The notes beneath the pieces are model-generated. The model was given only the letters and a program-made list of their open reading frames with translations, made no database searches and was not told the origin of the DNA. A stretch of DNA of 64,000 nt from Telopea speciosissima (Eukaryota > Streptophyta > Magnoliopsida > Proteales > Proteaceae). Within the stretch, counting starts at the first letter, position 1, and each line of letters begins with the position of its first letter. Position numbers and translations under genes: made by a program. The stretch is taken from positions 66,453,557 through 66,517,556 of the forward strand of contig NC_057921.1 in assembly GCF_018873765.1 (NCBI RefSeq). Direction: 5' to 3'. Positions 1 through 12,384 of this stretch are shown one piece after another.

Positions 1-1226
1 ATGAAAGCTACTCTCTGGAGGAAATGGTGATCCGTGAATTGGGGAAAAGCGAAAGCTACTTCTTTACCAAAAAATAAAAGAGAAGATGGGCTAGTTATAT
101 AGAGATTGTTGGGTATAACCTTTTTTTCTTAGTGTTAGCTTTTAGTCTCTGTCATCGTGCTCCCACGGTAACTTTTTTGTTTGGGGGGTAAAATCTTAGA
201 GTATCTTTTATGATAGTGAATAGAGAATCTCGGTTTAAGAGCATCTTATTTTTATTATAATAATTTCCAATGAGGGCGGGCCCATATGGTTCAATCATAG
301 AGCCAAAGAAGTTATTGGGTTGTGGATTACTTTAGTTGTTTTTGTAACTTTTGAGGTGGCTCAAAGGTTGGATAACCCTTTTGAGCTATGTGTGTGCACT
401 AATGTCCACAGAAAAAAAGTTTAACTTTTAGTGTGTGGTCCACGGTATCAGTCGGTCGGGGTCTTGATTGTTTTATAGGGAATGATGGTTAGGTTTTACT
501 GATCTTTCAAGTTTTAATTTTTGAGCTGGCGGCTCAGAAGGTTGGTTAAGAGTCCGAAACAGCTCAGCAGCAAACAGAGTTAGACGGCGGAGTTACGGTT
601 TTTTTTTAAATGAAAGAGAAATTATTTTTCCTTCAAAATTTTCTTTTGTTTTTTTAATTTCTTCCCGCTACGCTTTGCTTGAAACATGACTACTCTACTC
701 TCTCTGCCTCTCTCCTCTGTGTCTTTGCAAATCACCTCCTCGTCGTTATTGCAAATAGCAAAGAAGCAAGTCGCTGTTGCTAATCTCCTCCACCGTGTCT
801 CTTTCTCTTTCCCTCACCCAACTGTGATTAATTAGTAACCAATATCGGTTTTGGCCGATATTGATACAGATTCGCTTGTACCGATTATAAAATAGACGAT
901 TTTACAATCAATTTTATTAAAAATTAGGAATTTCTTAATCCAAGATCGGCCAAGAAGTGGTATTGGTCTCTCTATCAATACGAATTGGCTGATTCGACTG
1001 ATCCAATAACAACTGTTAGAATCATACTCCAAAGTCCCCAAAATTGAAGCTCTCTTTTTCATACACTAGGGCTAAAAAAAAATTTAGTATTAAACAACAA
1101 ACCCAATATATCCATGGTGAAGAAGGAATCTCTTTAATCAATCGTATTGGTCAATTCGTGTTAGTATCAATCATGGCTAATATTGATACTAATACCAAAT
1201 TTATATGTATCAATGGTATCAGTTAA
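1..1226. other. Gene-free left edge with a diverged ATCGG-type repeat
   Basis: No recognisable gene. Positions 836-1226 are rich in diverged, inverted pieces of TATCGG/CCGATA type (for example near 840-890 and 1140-1215). Similar pieces recur near 2930-3170, 7400-7850, 17340-17640 and 62205-62260, often beside CATGGTTTGAG. This suggests an old dispersed MITE-like family, but I could not fix its ends. A 49-codon open frame at 686-835 is discussed among the rejected items. Confidence 0.35.
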
Positions 1227-1765
1227 AAACGTATTTCTCTTTCCATTTTTTGTCGATTTCGACTTGCATTTTCAGTGAATTTGGAACTCGATATAATCAA
1301 CCACTTGCATCAAAATTTTGGATCTAAACCTCTGATTGATCCAGGGCTTGAGCTCATCTCTTAATTGGGCATCTTCAGTTGTTGTGATTGACATTTTTTT
1401 TTTTATATCTCGTTTCTTGGTGAGCTCAGCCGCCACCTATCCTTGTATATCTCAGGTAAAATTTCTCTGTTTCTGATTTTATCTAATACAAATTTTATGA
1501 AGCCATGTATGAAAACTTTCCCCAAATTTTATTTTTGATAAAAAAAAAAATCCTCACATAGGTGAAGGACAATTTAATCCTTAAACAAATTAATCTTTTA
1601 TTAATTTAATTTATCTTGTCTCGGACTCTCGTAGTCGGGATTCATGATTTAAAAGAAAAGGAAATGAGAAAGTGAATCCATTGAATTAATTACTTCTTTT
1701 AGTCACTCTAAATCTCTTTCCTAGTGGTTTCTTGTTTGTTTTCTACTCTAATAATGTTTGATTTG

Positions 1766-1782
1766 GATAAGATCGATCGATC

Positions 1783-1826
<44 letters not shown>
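1766..1826. repeat. GATC/TC microsatellite
   Basis: A short run of GATC units passes into a long TC dinucleotide run. It is a simple sequence repeat with no gene nearby. Confidence 0.9.
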
Positions 1827-1829
<3 letters not shown>

Positions 1830-1966
1830 TTAAATGCTGGCCCGCATCGATAGACCTGATAGGTTAAAACCCAACATTAGATTGGCGGGTTAGAAAACAG
1901 ACCAATGCAAGGTCTAGGCCAATTAATTAATCAATCGACATTGATGTTTGGGTATAGCCCAACAAG

Positions 1967-2360
1967 TAGGGATGCAAATGAATTGAATTCAAATCAATTT
2001 TTCGAATACTGATTTCCTAAATGGATACAAATATAAATCTTGAATACAGATTTGCAATTATCCATTTACATCACCAATGGAGATTTGAGGGAAGTCATGA
2101 GCCGGAAAAGAACATTGTTACAGTTACATTGTTGGCGTTGAATGGAAGAGTGCTGAAGAAGACGAGACGGTGAAAAATTGAATCCATTATCTGATTATAG
2201 ACTAATATTCTACTGGATTGATAGAAGTGTGTCCATAGTCCTTACTAGTCTACGAGACCCGATTACCTAAACAATCGATGACAATGTAGGGACCATAAAT
2301 TGATTGTAACAATTAGGTTCGACCGAAACCAACCAAACCAAACCGGTTGACATCCCCTAG
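1967..2360. mobile_element. hAT-like non-autonomous element (probable)
   Basis: The left edge reads TAGGGATGCAAAT and the right edge reads TTGACATCCCCTAG, so the ends are imperfect inverted repeats of the TAGGGGTGTNAA type seen better preserved at 39696-40532. No coding capacity is visible. I see no matching 8-bp target duplication, so the borders are approximate. Confidence 0.35.
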
Positions 2361-3718
2361 ACTTCTTTCCCAACTTTACTTTACCTGTTTACCACATGGT
2401 CCATCACTCTCTCTCCATCAGTTTCAATTTTTTCATGAGGTTCAAAAAATTGATTGATGATATGTTGTTGCGTGACTATTTATACTTTCATGTGACCTCT
2501 CCCTATCCATCGCTATATCTACCACCTTTACCAAAGATCGATTTTTAGACCGTCGGATTCGAATCATTCTGTAGAGAAAATTGACTGCTTTCGTCGTCTT
2601 AATACAGTATAAATGTGTGGCTCTTATTGTGGGACTTCCCTTGGCCTTAACTTTTAGATTAGAAAGAGGCCAAGAAAAGGAATTATCACACCACATAATA
2701 AATTAATAATTGGTACCTGCAAGTACTACGTGACACCATTTTGAATACGAAATTACGAATGCGTACCATCTTTAGTTTACTCAGTCTTCCTAGGCAACGG
2801 AGACTGGACCCACCAGTGTGTTCAAGGTCTCCATGTCGTATTGTCGTATTCCGTGTATTGGTGATTTGTACCGGTATAGCCGGTACCCAATTTCAACATG
2901 ATACTCATACAGTCATACCATACTGAAGGTAAAATGGTCCAATAAAACTAATACATCGAATATTTTGAAGGGTAAAACCATAGTTTTACTGTATGATATT
3001 GGATCGGGTATCGATCACCTAAGAAATCAATATGATACTACCATTTCACCGATACAAATATAGTATTGAGATTGATAGCTAGTGATACCAATTTGAAACC
3101 GATATCGATATCTCAAACCATGGGTAAAATGGTCCAATACGACTTGATATGGCCAATTTGTATTGATATTTGGCAAGGCGATTACAGATACTGATGTCTT
3201 CTCTCAAATTTACTAAAAAAAAAAAAAAAAAAAAAAAGATATCTTCTCTCAAAGAGCTGTCGGTGGATTACTCTGCCCACTTAATTATCATGTTGTTATT
3301 ACTTTAGTACCCTTTCCTTCATAGAAGTCTCATGAAACCTACTAAGGGTTATTTGGGCAGATTGACGACTGAAAGAGGTGGCGATTAAATAAAGAAAGTG
3401 AAGGAAAGGGAAAGAAAACGAGTACTGAATGGTACAACTAATAGTAAACACGATAATCGTTCTTTTCTATGATAAATATTTTGAAAATTTTCCATTGTAA
3501 GTAGTTTTCCTCTTTGTTGCCTTTGTCCATTTATATTTTTGTGGGAGAGGTTCTCTTAACAAGGTGCATTGGAGATCAATACCAATGAGATTCTATATAA
3601 CGGTATCATATATTGGATGATGGCGATGTCAATTTTATGTGAGATGGAAAGAGATAGATACAAAGATGATACTCGGCCCCCAACTAAAAAAGTTTTTTCC
3701 ATAAAAGGAAAAAAAAAA
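2361..3718. other. Gene-free stretch with relic repeats
   Basis: No gene is supported. Positions 2930-3170 hold a diverged copy of the ATCGG-type repeat, with TCAAACCATGG near its end. A 23-base poly(A) run lies at 3215-3237. The remaining sequence is AT-rich and unremarkable. Confidence 0.4.
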
Positions 3719-5452
3719 GGGAAAATATCATCCCCCTCCCCTCTAAGTTTGCCTAATATCAATTCAGTACCCAAGTTTTAAAAAATATCTTCCCCTTCCC
3801 CTACTTTATAAAGATTATATCAACCGTACCCTAACCGTTAAAAAACGCCATTAAGTGATATCCAATTTTTCTAAAACCCGAGATTACCCTTAGTAATTTT
3901 ATTTCAATTTTACCCTCTTCAACCCAAAACCCCATTTCTTTTTCTTCCTCTCTACGTTTGTTCTTCTTCTTCTGCCAGCACCACCATCATCGCCACCGTT
4001 GCAACCACAGATCCTCTTCCACCACCAACACCAGCGCCACCACCACCACCACTGTCGAACCCCAATTCCATCTTGTAACCCAGCTCCTCCATCCTTCTCT
4101 TGGACTGGATATTACCCATCTCTTTCTCCACATGAAACTGAAACTCAAGCCCACATCTCCATCTCCAATCTTCTTCCCATCTTTCTTCTTCTTCTTCTTC
4201 TTCTCCAAACACCCTAACTGAACCCATCTCTCTTTTCCTTCAATTAACCAAATTTATCATCACACCGTGACCCACTTCCTTTCCAAAACCCAAAAAAACG
4301 ATACCCAAAATTCTGGAATCCAAAATTTGCAGGTTTCGGGTGATTTCAGATAGCAGCCAAGATATTGCTCTGATGCCCACCAAACTAAGCTCGAAGGGTT
4401 ACCTAGGAGATGCTCTTTGATGTCCCAAAAGTTGGGGCTGAACAGGTTACAAAATCAGATTTAAGTAACAAATCAAACCATGTTGAAATAAATAGAAAAA
4501 CAGAGAATCCGGTTTGTTAAAACTGAAATTAAGCTTTGGAGATTTGATTTCTATTATCTTTTATCATTCAACCATCTACAATCACCCCAATTTCCGCCTT
4601 TCACCTTCCACTTTCCACCCTCCACCCAACTTCTATTTGGCTTCTCATTTCCATCTACTTACCTTATGCCTTTCCTATCTTCTTCCTTATTTTCTTTCAA
4701 CCCGGACCCTTGTACATATCAGTATGTCACTTTAACAGAAGTAGGATTTGAACTCAGGATTCAAGAGATTTACTTTAACACACTCAAAGAGACATAGATG
4801 AGCTTAAGAATCCCATCGAGTGGAGATAATATATCAAGGGATAAATTCTAAAAACTTCAAGGTAAAGAGATGAATATATTCTAAGATATGCCAATTCTTG
4901 ATATAGGGATCAGATGTAGAGATTTATCAGCATAGACCAAACCTAATCTCAGACCAGCCTTCAACTACTGTCGAGTAGCCCTTCTAGTTTGATCTCCAAA
5001 ATAGCAGCAGCAGCTGTCGTTCGCCCATGATTTCGGAGGCTGCTGGCCCTCCTTTTGGCCACCATAGGGGCGGCGGTGGGTGAATTGAAACCCTAATAGA
5101 GTTTTTTCCCTGTTTGTCGATTTGGGGAAGACGATGGGGAATATTCTCCGTCTGATTCCCTCAATATAATTAAAAGAAAAAGGTTTTCTTTAAGTTAAGT
5201 AATTGGAATTTGCTAACGTGCACTGCTGAGAAGGTGCTAATGTGTGCCAAGGTTGGGTCGGTGGATCCACCCATTAACTCTAATTTAAAAATGGTAATAT
5301 TGACTTTTCATATGCTATTTTAACAGAGTTAGTCATTTAGGGTACGGATGATAGTAACTTTAAAAAATAGGGGAGGGGGATGATATTTTTCAAAACTTAG
5401 GTACTGGGTTGATATTAGGGATACTTAGAGGGGATGGGGATGATATTTTCCC
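3719..5452. mobile_element. Mutator-like element (MULE), non-autonomous, interior unidentified
   Basis: The element starts GGGAAAATATCATCCCC and ends with its inverse. Inverted similarity extends roughly 150-200 bp inward (3719-3900 against 5270-5452). The 9 bases outside the ends are nine A's on the left (3710-3718) and AAAATAAAA on the right (5453-5461), an 8/9 match that fits the 9-bp target duplication of MULEs. The ends are the same family as those of the element at 54721-56756. The interior (about 3930-5260) has low-complexity Ser/Pro/His-rich frames and no transposase. I recognise no captured gene. Its size, about 1.7 kb, is usual for Pack-MULEs. Confidence 0.75.
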
Positions 5453-8000
5453 AAAATAAAACTGTCCGAGTGTGTATGCACAATGCCCAGAGACACAGTG
5501 AAATGATCGTCCCACCCTAATAAAAGGTGGAAATGCTACACATATTGATGCTTTTGTGCACATTCTCACTGACCCGCCCTAATGTAGTGGCCATGCTTAG
5601 GTATAGAGAATAAATTCAAAAAATAAAAAAATATATAAAGTATGAGGAGCACGTTTTATTGACTAGTTGTCAAATTTTAGTGGTGAAACAAGTTAACAAA
5701 ACTATGGCCAATATGTATATCTGTTATTCTACGGTCCTAAAAGTCGATTAATCTTTTGGGATTGGTGTGTGGTTTGTGTGATTACACTTTCATCAAAAAA
5801 AAATAAAAGAAAGGATGTGTGGGTTTAGTCCCACATCGGGTGAGTGAGTATGATGTGTGTTGTTTATATCTGCCATTCCACGGTCCTAAAAGTCGATTAA
5901 CCTTTTGGAATTGATGTATGATTTGTGTGATTACACTTTCATCCCAAAAAAAAAAAAAAAAAAAAAAACTGTAGCCAATATCTTTTAACTTGCCACCTGT
6001 TAGGTCACAACAAGATTAAGAAACGAAGAAGAAAATTTAGAGAATCTCATATTTCTTAATTAAAATCGAACCAATTGATAGGATTATGGGACATGGGCAA
6101 TTCACTCAAAATTAAAAAAATTAAAAAAAAAAAAAAAACTTAAATCATTTGAGAAATTTATTGATCTAGATAAGAAATCAATTAAAGTAAATAAAATAGG
6201 GCCAAAACAACATATCATGATTGATGCGAATCTGACCCGACCCATTTAAAGCCTATTTGATATAAACCTGATTATAGACCAGTGACAAGCAGGGGTAGGG
6301 TTCATGTCTAACCTCTATATAGGACCAATTAGTTAAAAAGGTACGGTTACAGTACAAAATCTTAAAGTGATACAAAACCGATTAGACCCAATTGAAACCG
6401 ATCAGACCGATCGATTACGATTTGAGACCTCTACATGTGGGTGTGCCCTAGACCCGGCCCACACCCCTGATAAAGGAGGGGTGGCTATGATTTAGAGTTA
6501 CACGTACATGCAGGACAGGGAAGGTTTGTCAAATTCAGTTTTTTTTTTTAAAAAAAATTAAATGAAACCTCACGTTTTCGTTTTCAATCATCAATCAAGG
6601 GCCATCTGTCCCACGTGTAATGTAGGTAAGCTAAAGGACATATTTTTCCCTGCTATGAAACTTCCCACGTGTATCAACTTTCTAGTGTTCGATTCTCTTC
6701 CCCCCTCCATTTGTTTCTTGGCGCATTAGAGAGAAAGAAAGACGAGAGAGCCACAAGTCCACAACCCTACGCTGCCGCCCTCTATCCAAGCGTCTTCGTC
6801 TTTTCTCTATTCTCCAAATGCTCTTTCTTTTGTAACTTGCCCCAAACCTCTTTATGTTTCGTACCCCAACCCTACCACGTACCTCTCTTAAGGTTATTAA
6901 AACTCCAAATTGGGATCTGAATCGGTTCTAGATTATTTTTGTCGGACTTAAACCAATTAGAAAATTTTCTATCTTAATTCCTAACCCTAGATTTTGTACT
7001 TTTGATCGATGGATTTGAATTGACCAAATTCGAAATCGATTAATTTTCATCCATATCATCAACTGTTTTAATTGATTCAATTTCCACCCCTACTCTTCTC
7101 TATCGTTTTAAAAATCTGTAATTGGATCTGCCGTAATCATTTCCATGATTCAACATAACTGATTCTAGGGTTTTGGTCATTGGATCACTGAGTTTTCAAA
7201 TTTGAGAGTCAATTTTAGGATTTTTAGGCTTGAATCCAATTCACATCGGAGTAAATCAATTAGCAAGGTCCAATTCCCCGACTCCTATTCTAATAATGTC
7301 TTCCAAAAAAAAATCATGTACAAAAGATGAAAAGAGTCATTAGTTATCTCTCTAACAAACTTTAAACGAAACCAAAATTTGAACAATGAAAACAGTAAGT
7401 ATGGATACCAATACGTATAGGAATCAATATTGATCGATATGATATTAATACGTGAGTACGGATCCTCTCCAGCGTGCCAGTGAGTGTAGTGCATATCGGA
7501 TGGTTGAAGTTATCCGACATGTACCCCAAAGAAATCTAAAGTTGTTCGACTCATTGGCGCATTGGAGAGGTTTTTTTTGCAACTTAGAACATTGATTCCC
7601 ACCCCCAAAGACCTAAGTGCATGGTTTGAGGTGTTGGTATCAAATCGTCCAATAGGATTGATACTGTATGGTTTTGAAGGTGATCGATAATAATACCTGG
7701 CCGATATTATATTGGTGAATCGCTACAGTTAAGAGATAAAAGAGTTTCAAAAAAAAAAAAAATAAGGATAAACTTGTCTAATACGATTGATTCATGTCAA
7801 TACCGTATCGATATCATATCGATTTTGAAGGTGACTGATCCGTTACCTTTCACTAAACACATGGCTGAGTGAAAAGTGGTGAGTGGTGTCACAACTCTCT
7901 CTATCTCTCTTCTCTTTCCTGAAAGTAGCATACAGCTATGCCTCCGACATAGACCTCACACCAACTTCTATTAATCGCTCCTCCTCAGTCCTCTCCTTCC
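5453..8000. other. Gene-free stretch upstream of the pectinesterase gene
   Basis: No gene is supported. It holds a direct repeat of 78 bp (5717-5794 and 5866-5943), each copy followed by an A-rich tail, which looks SINE-like. Long A runs lie at 5946-5968 and 6115-6138. A diverged hAT-like fragment lies near 6225-6440, and ATCGG-type repeat pieces lie near 7400-7500 and 7620-7850. Confidence 0.4.
5717..5943 (+). repeat. Duplicated 78-bp A-tailed unit with an snRNA-type USE motif between copies
   Basis: Two copies of a 78-bp unit (5717-5794, 5866-5943) differ at a handful of sites and each ends in an A-rich tract. Between them lies GTCCCACATCG (5828-5838), which matches the upstream sequence element of plant U-snRNA genes, followed 24 bp later by a TATA-like TTTATA (5863-5868). 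No known small RNA follows, so this is annotated as a repeat only. Confidence 0.4.
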
Positions 8001-8012
8001 ATTATATTAAAT
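8001..8012 (+). promoter_or_regulatory. TATA-like box of the pectinesterase gene
   Basis: ATTATATTAAAT lies about 105 bp before the start codon of the pectinesterase gene, after a CT-rich stretch. This is a plausible core promoter position, judged from sequence alone. Confidence 0.35.
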
Positions 8013-8117
8013 CCATTCTAAAGCTCACATTTCCCCGCTATTATTCCATTCTCTTGATCCATACCCTTCTTCGCTTCCTCCTCAGCTCCACTCTTTCTCT
8101 TTTCCTGCAAGGAAAAA

Positions 8118-10324
8118 ATGGGTTATGGCCGGCTCGGATCATCGGGGTCCATAGGGTCTCACGAATCTCACCCAACCGAACTGGAGAAACCCACCACCTC
8201 AACCAAGAAAGGAAATCGCAAGCTCATTATAATCGGCGTCTTCGCTTTCGTTCTCGTCGTCGCTACAGTGGCTTCTGCAGGACTCGTCGTCGTACTCCGA
8301 CCAAAAGCTTCCGGTGAACCAGCTCATGCAATTCGGGGAAAACCCACGCAGTCCATCTCCAAAGCCTGCAGCAAGACTCGGTACCCGGATCTCTGTGTCA
8401 ACTCGCTTGTCGACTTCCCCGGAGCTCTCAATGCCGGTCAGCGCGACCTCGTTCACATCTCAGTCAACATGACACTTCAACGTATCGGAAAAGCACTCTA
8501 TGACGTTTCGGATATTGGAAACTTACAGATGGACGTGTTGGTTCGGTCGGCGTACCAGGATTGTCTTGAACTCCTTGAGGAATCGGTGGATCAGCTTTCA
8601 CGGTCACTGATGTCGGTGGCGCCGCCTGCTGAAGGAAACGGACGTGGAGGGCCCGTTGGTTCGACACAAGACGTGATGACGTGGTTGAGCGCGGCACTCA
8701 CCAATCAGGACACTTGTACGGAAGGATTCGATGATGTGAGTGGTGGGTACGTGAAGGATCAGATGTCGGCGAAGCTTAAGGATTTGTCGGAGTTGGTAAG
8801 TAATTGCTTGGCTATCTTCGCTTACTCTAGTGACGGCGAGGACTTCTCCGGCGTTCCAATTCAAAACCGGCGGAGATTGATGGAAACCGGTTTTCCGATG
8901 ATGGAGGAGGAAAATGAAAGTGGTGCTGGGTTTCCGGCATGGCTGACGAAAATGGATAGAAGGCTTCTTCAGATGCCCCCTGCAGCTATGCGGGCTGACA
9001 TTGTGGTCTCTAAGGACGGAACCGGCAACTATAAGACGATCACCGAGGCTATCCAAGCTGCTCCAGAGCAGAGCACTCGCCGTATCATTATTTACCTGAA
9101 GGCTGGAAGGTAACATTAAAAGTAAAATGGAACACTACTTTAACCTATCTCATAGGTTAGTCCAATCTAGCGTCTATGCTTTAGAATGGAAAAAATTTTG
9201 CTGCTACATTTGTAGCAGAAATGTTCCTGCTACAAGGCTGGCAGCCAAGGGAACCGTCTTAGATTTTTGTATTTCTACCCTTTAAAATCCCATTTCGTTG
9301 GCTGCCAGCGTTGTAACAGGAACATTAAAATCGAACATTTGATGATATTTATTTCCTTTTCTTGTTCAAAAATGAAATGAAATTAGGTACGAAGAAGACA
9401 ACCTGAAGGTGGGGAGGAAGAAGACCAACTTGATGTTCATGGGAGACGGGAAATGGAAAACCGTTATAACGGGTGGAAAGAATGTCTACCAGAAGTACAC
9501 CACCTTCCACTCTGCCTCCTTCGGTAGGAATTTTATTTACAAACAAACAGTAACTTTTAATTTTCAATTATATGTATTCATCGTTTTCTTCTTCTTCTTT
9601 AACTCCGACAATCCGGTGAGTTGCAGCGGCGACGGGGAGTGGATTTATAGCAAGGGACATGACTTTCGAGAACTACGCAGGGCCTGCAAAGCATCAAGCG
9701 GTGGCTTTGCGAGTAGGGGCAGACCATGCGGTGGTGTATCGATGCAGCATCATTGGGTATCAAGACACGCTTTATGTACACTCGCAGCGGCAGTTCTATA
9801 GGGAATGTGAAATCTATGGAACCGTGGATTTCATATTTGGAAACGCTGCAGTGGTGTTGCAGAATTGCAATCTCTACGCACGCAAGCCCATGGCCCAACA
9901 GAAGAACACTATTACGGCCCAGAATCGTAAGGACCCGAACCAGAACACCGGAATTTCAATACATAACTGCCGGATCCTCCCTACTCCGGATCTTGAACTC
10001 GTTAAATCAGCCTACCCGACGTATCTGGGTAGTCCTTGGAAACAGTATTCGAGGACGGTGTATATGCTTTCGTACATGGGGGATCACATCCACCCTATGG
10101 GTTGGCTGGAGTGGAATGGCAACTTTGCCCTTGACACCCTTTACTACGGGGAGTACATGAATTACGGTCCAGGTGGAGCTGTGGGGCAACGGGTTAAGTG
10201 GAGCGGTTACCGGGTCATCACCTCTGTTGTAGAGGCTAGTAAATTCACGGTCGGTCAATTCATCTATGGATCGTCATGGTTGCCGGCGACTGGGGTGGCC
10301 TTTGTCGCTGGACTATCGGTTTGA
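8118..10324 (+). CDS. Pectinesterase/pectinesterase inhibitor, PME34/PME61-like
   Basis: Three exons (8118-9109, 9387-9523, 9627-10324) join in frame to give 608 aa. Pectinesterases remove methyl esters from cell-wall homogalacturonan; the N-terminal inhibitor domain is normally cut off before secretion. Visible parts: a cytosolic N-terminus beginning MGYGRLG as in Arabidopsis PME34, a membrane anchor at about residues 36-58, a PMEI domain (about 75-240), an Arg-rich processing region (RRRL and RRLL near 255-290), then the catalytic domain from about 295. Conserved sites present are GRYEE, QAVAL (Gln400), QDTL (Gln422, Asp423) and VDFIFG (Asp444). The usual LGRPW reads LGSPW: the arginine is Ser512 (codon AGT, 10031-10033). 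In known PMEs this arginine is catalytic, so activity is doubtful unless it is a polymorphism or error. The start fits the family N-terminus. Intron 1 holds a MITE. Confidence 0.95.
9191..9330. mobile_element. MITE of the TTTTGCTGCTACA family, in pectinesterase intron 1
   Basis: Inverted ends carry TTTTGCTGCTACA, TGTTCCTGCTACAA and GGCTGCCAGC-type motifs that mirror each other across the element. Related copies lie at 13111-13235 (partial), 39674-40849 (split by another insertion) and 60670-60886. No coding sequence. It lies wholly in the intron, so it need not affect the protein. Confidence 0.7.
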
Positions 10325-10420
10325 CCCCTTTTTTCTCTTTTTTCTATTTTTAATTTTTTCCTTGTTATTTTAGCTTCTTGGTCAAAGGATCATGATGTAA
10401 GACCTAGGTTTTATGAATAA

Positions 10421-10558
10421 TTATCACCTCCAATTCGTGGGCACCTCCAATCTCCCCAATTCCCCTAATAGGGAGAAGTGGACACCACTCTGGGCAGTGT
10501 TTTCGGGTAGAGGTAGGGTGATCATTTCTATTCCATGTGAGGAATTGGAGGGGATAAT
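10421..10558. mobile_element. MITE of the TTATCACCTCC family, downstream of the pectinesterase gene
   Basis: It begins TTATCACCTCCAATT and ends with the inverse, AATTGGAGGGGATAA. The interior has a GGTAGGGTGATCATTTC stretch shared, in either orientation, with copies at 17657-17822, 36324-36480, 43829-43996 and 50626-50750. There is no coding sequence. It starts about 100 bp after the stop codon, so it may lie in or near the 3' untranslated region. Confidence 0.7.
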
Positions 10559-12384
10559 GATTCGGGTTTTATAGGGAAAAAGAAGCTCACAAGATCAGTG
10601 TTTATATTTCTACGACACTCTCACGTCCCACTCATGGACCTTGCACTCTTTCGTCATTAAATGTCAATATTGGATGACTTGATCACCCACACCCTCATTG
10701 GTGGAAAACTACTCTCTGGCGTCGTAGCAATCCTCCTGTCCCTATAAGATATAATACTATAGGTATATATCTGGTATGGATGATGGGAAATTATTTATCT
10801 CTCTCGTCTCTATTTGTATCAAGTTTCCCCCCCCACCTCTCCCCTTCCCCTATTTTTAAAGAAGTTGTACAAGGAATAACCATTTGTGGAAGTGCCCTTG
10901 CCTTCTGCTAATTGTAATGATATTTTCCTTGATAGTTTGTGTATCAAATTTTTTTTTCCTCCACATGTCTCCACCAGTTTACATATTAATAAATAAAGTA
11001 ATGGCAAGAGATTGTTGTCCGATCATGTAACCCCAACATCAATATGGGGTCCAATGAGAATCTACGCAAGGGCATCAACAGGGATAAAATTTTTAATTTC
11101 ATGAGAAGTGGGATGGTAATTTCATGCACTCTTATGTCTGAGCATAGTGACCACCTGGCTAGGTTACATAGATTTTCATAATTATGTGTCAATTCATTTA
11201 CAATTATTAGGTGATGATATGTGTCCTTTTATTTCTATAATGCTCTTTCATGCACTCTAACCTCGAGTAAAACGTACACATACAAATAGGTGATTTGGGT
11301 CCCTCATTTTGCCTCATTGGTATCGAAGGAATATAGGAAGAAATTAAAGTTGGGGGTTGAGTTGGGTGAAGGTCTGCTGGTGGCGTACCATTCAAATCAA
11401 TGATCATCAAGACAATGGCCTACCGAGTCTTGACTCGTCAATCAGTGGGTAAAAACCGGTGAATCTGAATATGGTTTCAAAAGCTTAAGACTTTTCTATA
11501 ATTTTTATTTCTATAAATGTACTTTCAAGCACTCTTTTAATGGCAGCGAGTGAGATAGATGTCATCACCTAACCGTACATGTACGTATAAGTGACCCAAA
11601 GTCAAGTTTAATAGCCTAAGCAAGAAAAGCAAGGCCCTTGGCTGGTCAACCCAAATCAAAACCAGCTTTGCCTGGTTAAACATGTACTAGTGTACCAACC
11701 CCATTACTTAATATGGATTAGTGTTTATATTTTACTTAATTAATTGTATTCTGTTATATAACCTTTCTATTACTCTAGTCATCAATCGTCATCTTATATT
11801 TTCTTATATGAAGGGGTACGTGGCTTAAGGATAGGAATCAAATCATGAATAAGAAGAAGAGTTAATTAGTGGGCTTGTATATGCGAATCCACGGTGAAAG
11901 AGAAATCCCCTCACCATTGCCATCGGTCTTGTCTAATTCAAATAAAAAGACGTATACGTTCATATCGCTTTTCGTTCATTTTTGCCACGCCAATATAGCC
12001 GCCATAATAAGAAACAGGCGAAGCTGTGAAGAAAACCCTTAACCTAACAAGCAAGTCCTCTCGCTCCGTAGGGAGTTAGGCGTGCACTTAGCTGCACGCT
12101 CAAGCGCTTCACTATAGATTTTCAGGCCAAAAAAGACTCCTTTGTGTTGTAGTAGGGCCGTTGCTTGTTTAAGTTGAAGCAAGGAGAGGGTGTTTTCGAC
12201 CCTAAACAATAAGAGGTGTGCGATGTCGGTGTCCCTCTTTTTAGATGATAGGACGCCAATGTTGAATTTATGATGATATAAGAGTGTCATCACAATGTCT
12301 AATCTGGTGAGGGGATTCTCTCTTCTCTACAGTACCAACATTAAAGAGAACGTTATTCTACATAAGTGAAGTGGGTTGCCTTTA

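Noticed and set aside
686-835. A 49-codon frame beginning MTTLLSLPLSSVSLQ with transit-peptide-like composition
   Set aside because: No following exon or splice partner was recognised, and a dispersed repeat begins directly after it. Kept as unsupported.
3958-4227. Overlapping open frames on both strands, rich in His/Thr or Lys/Glu
   Set aside because: They are readings of CACCAC/TTCTTC low-complexity sequence inside a MULE, with no family resemblance.
12039-12293. 84-codon minus-strand frame in an otherwise gene-free stretch
   Set aside because: No motif, no promoter and no family recognised; likely chance.
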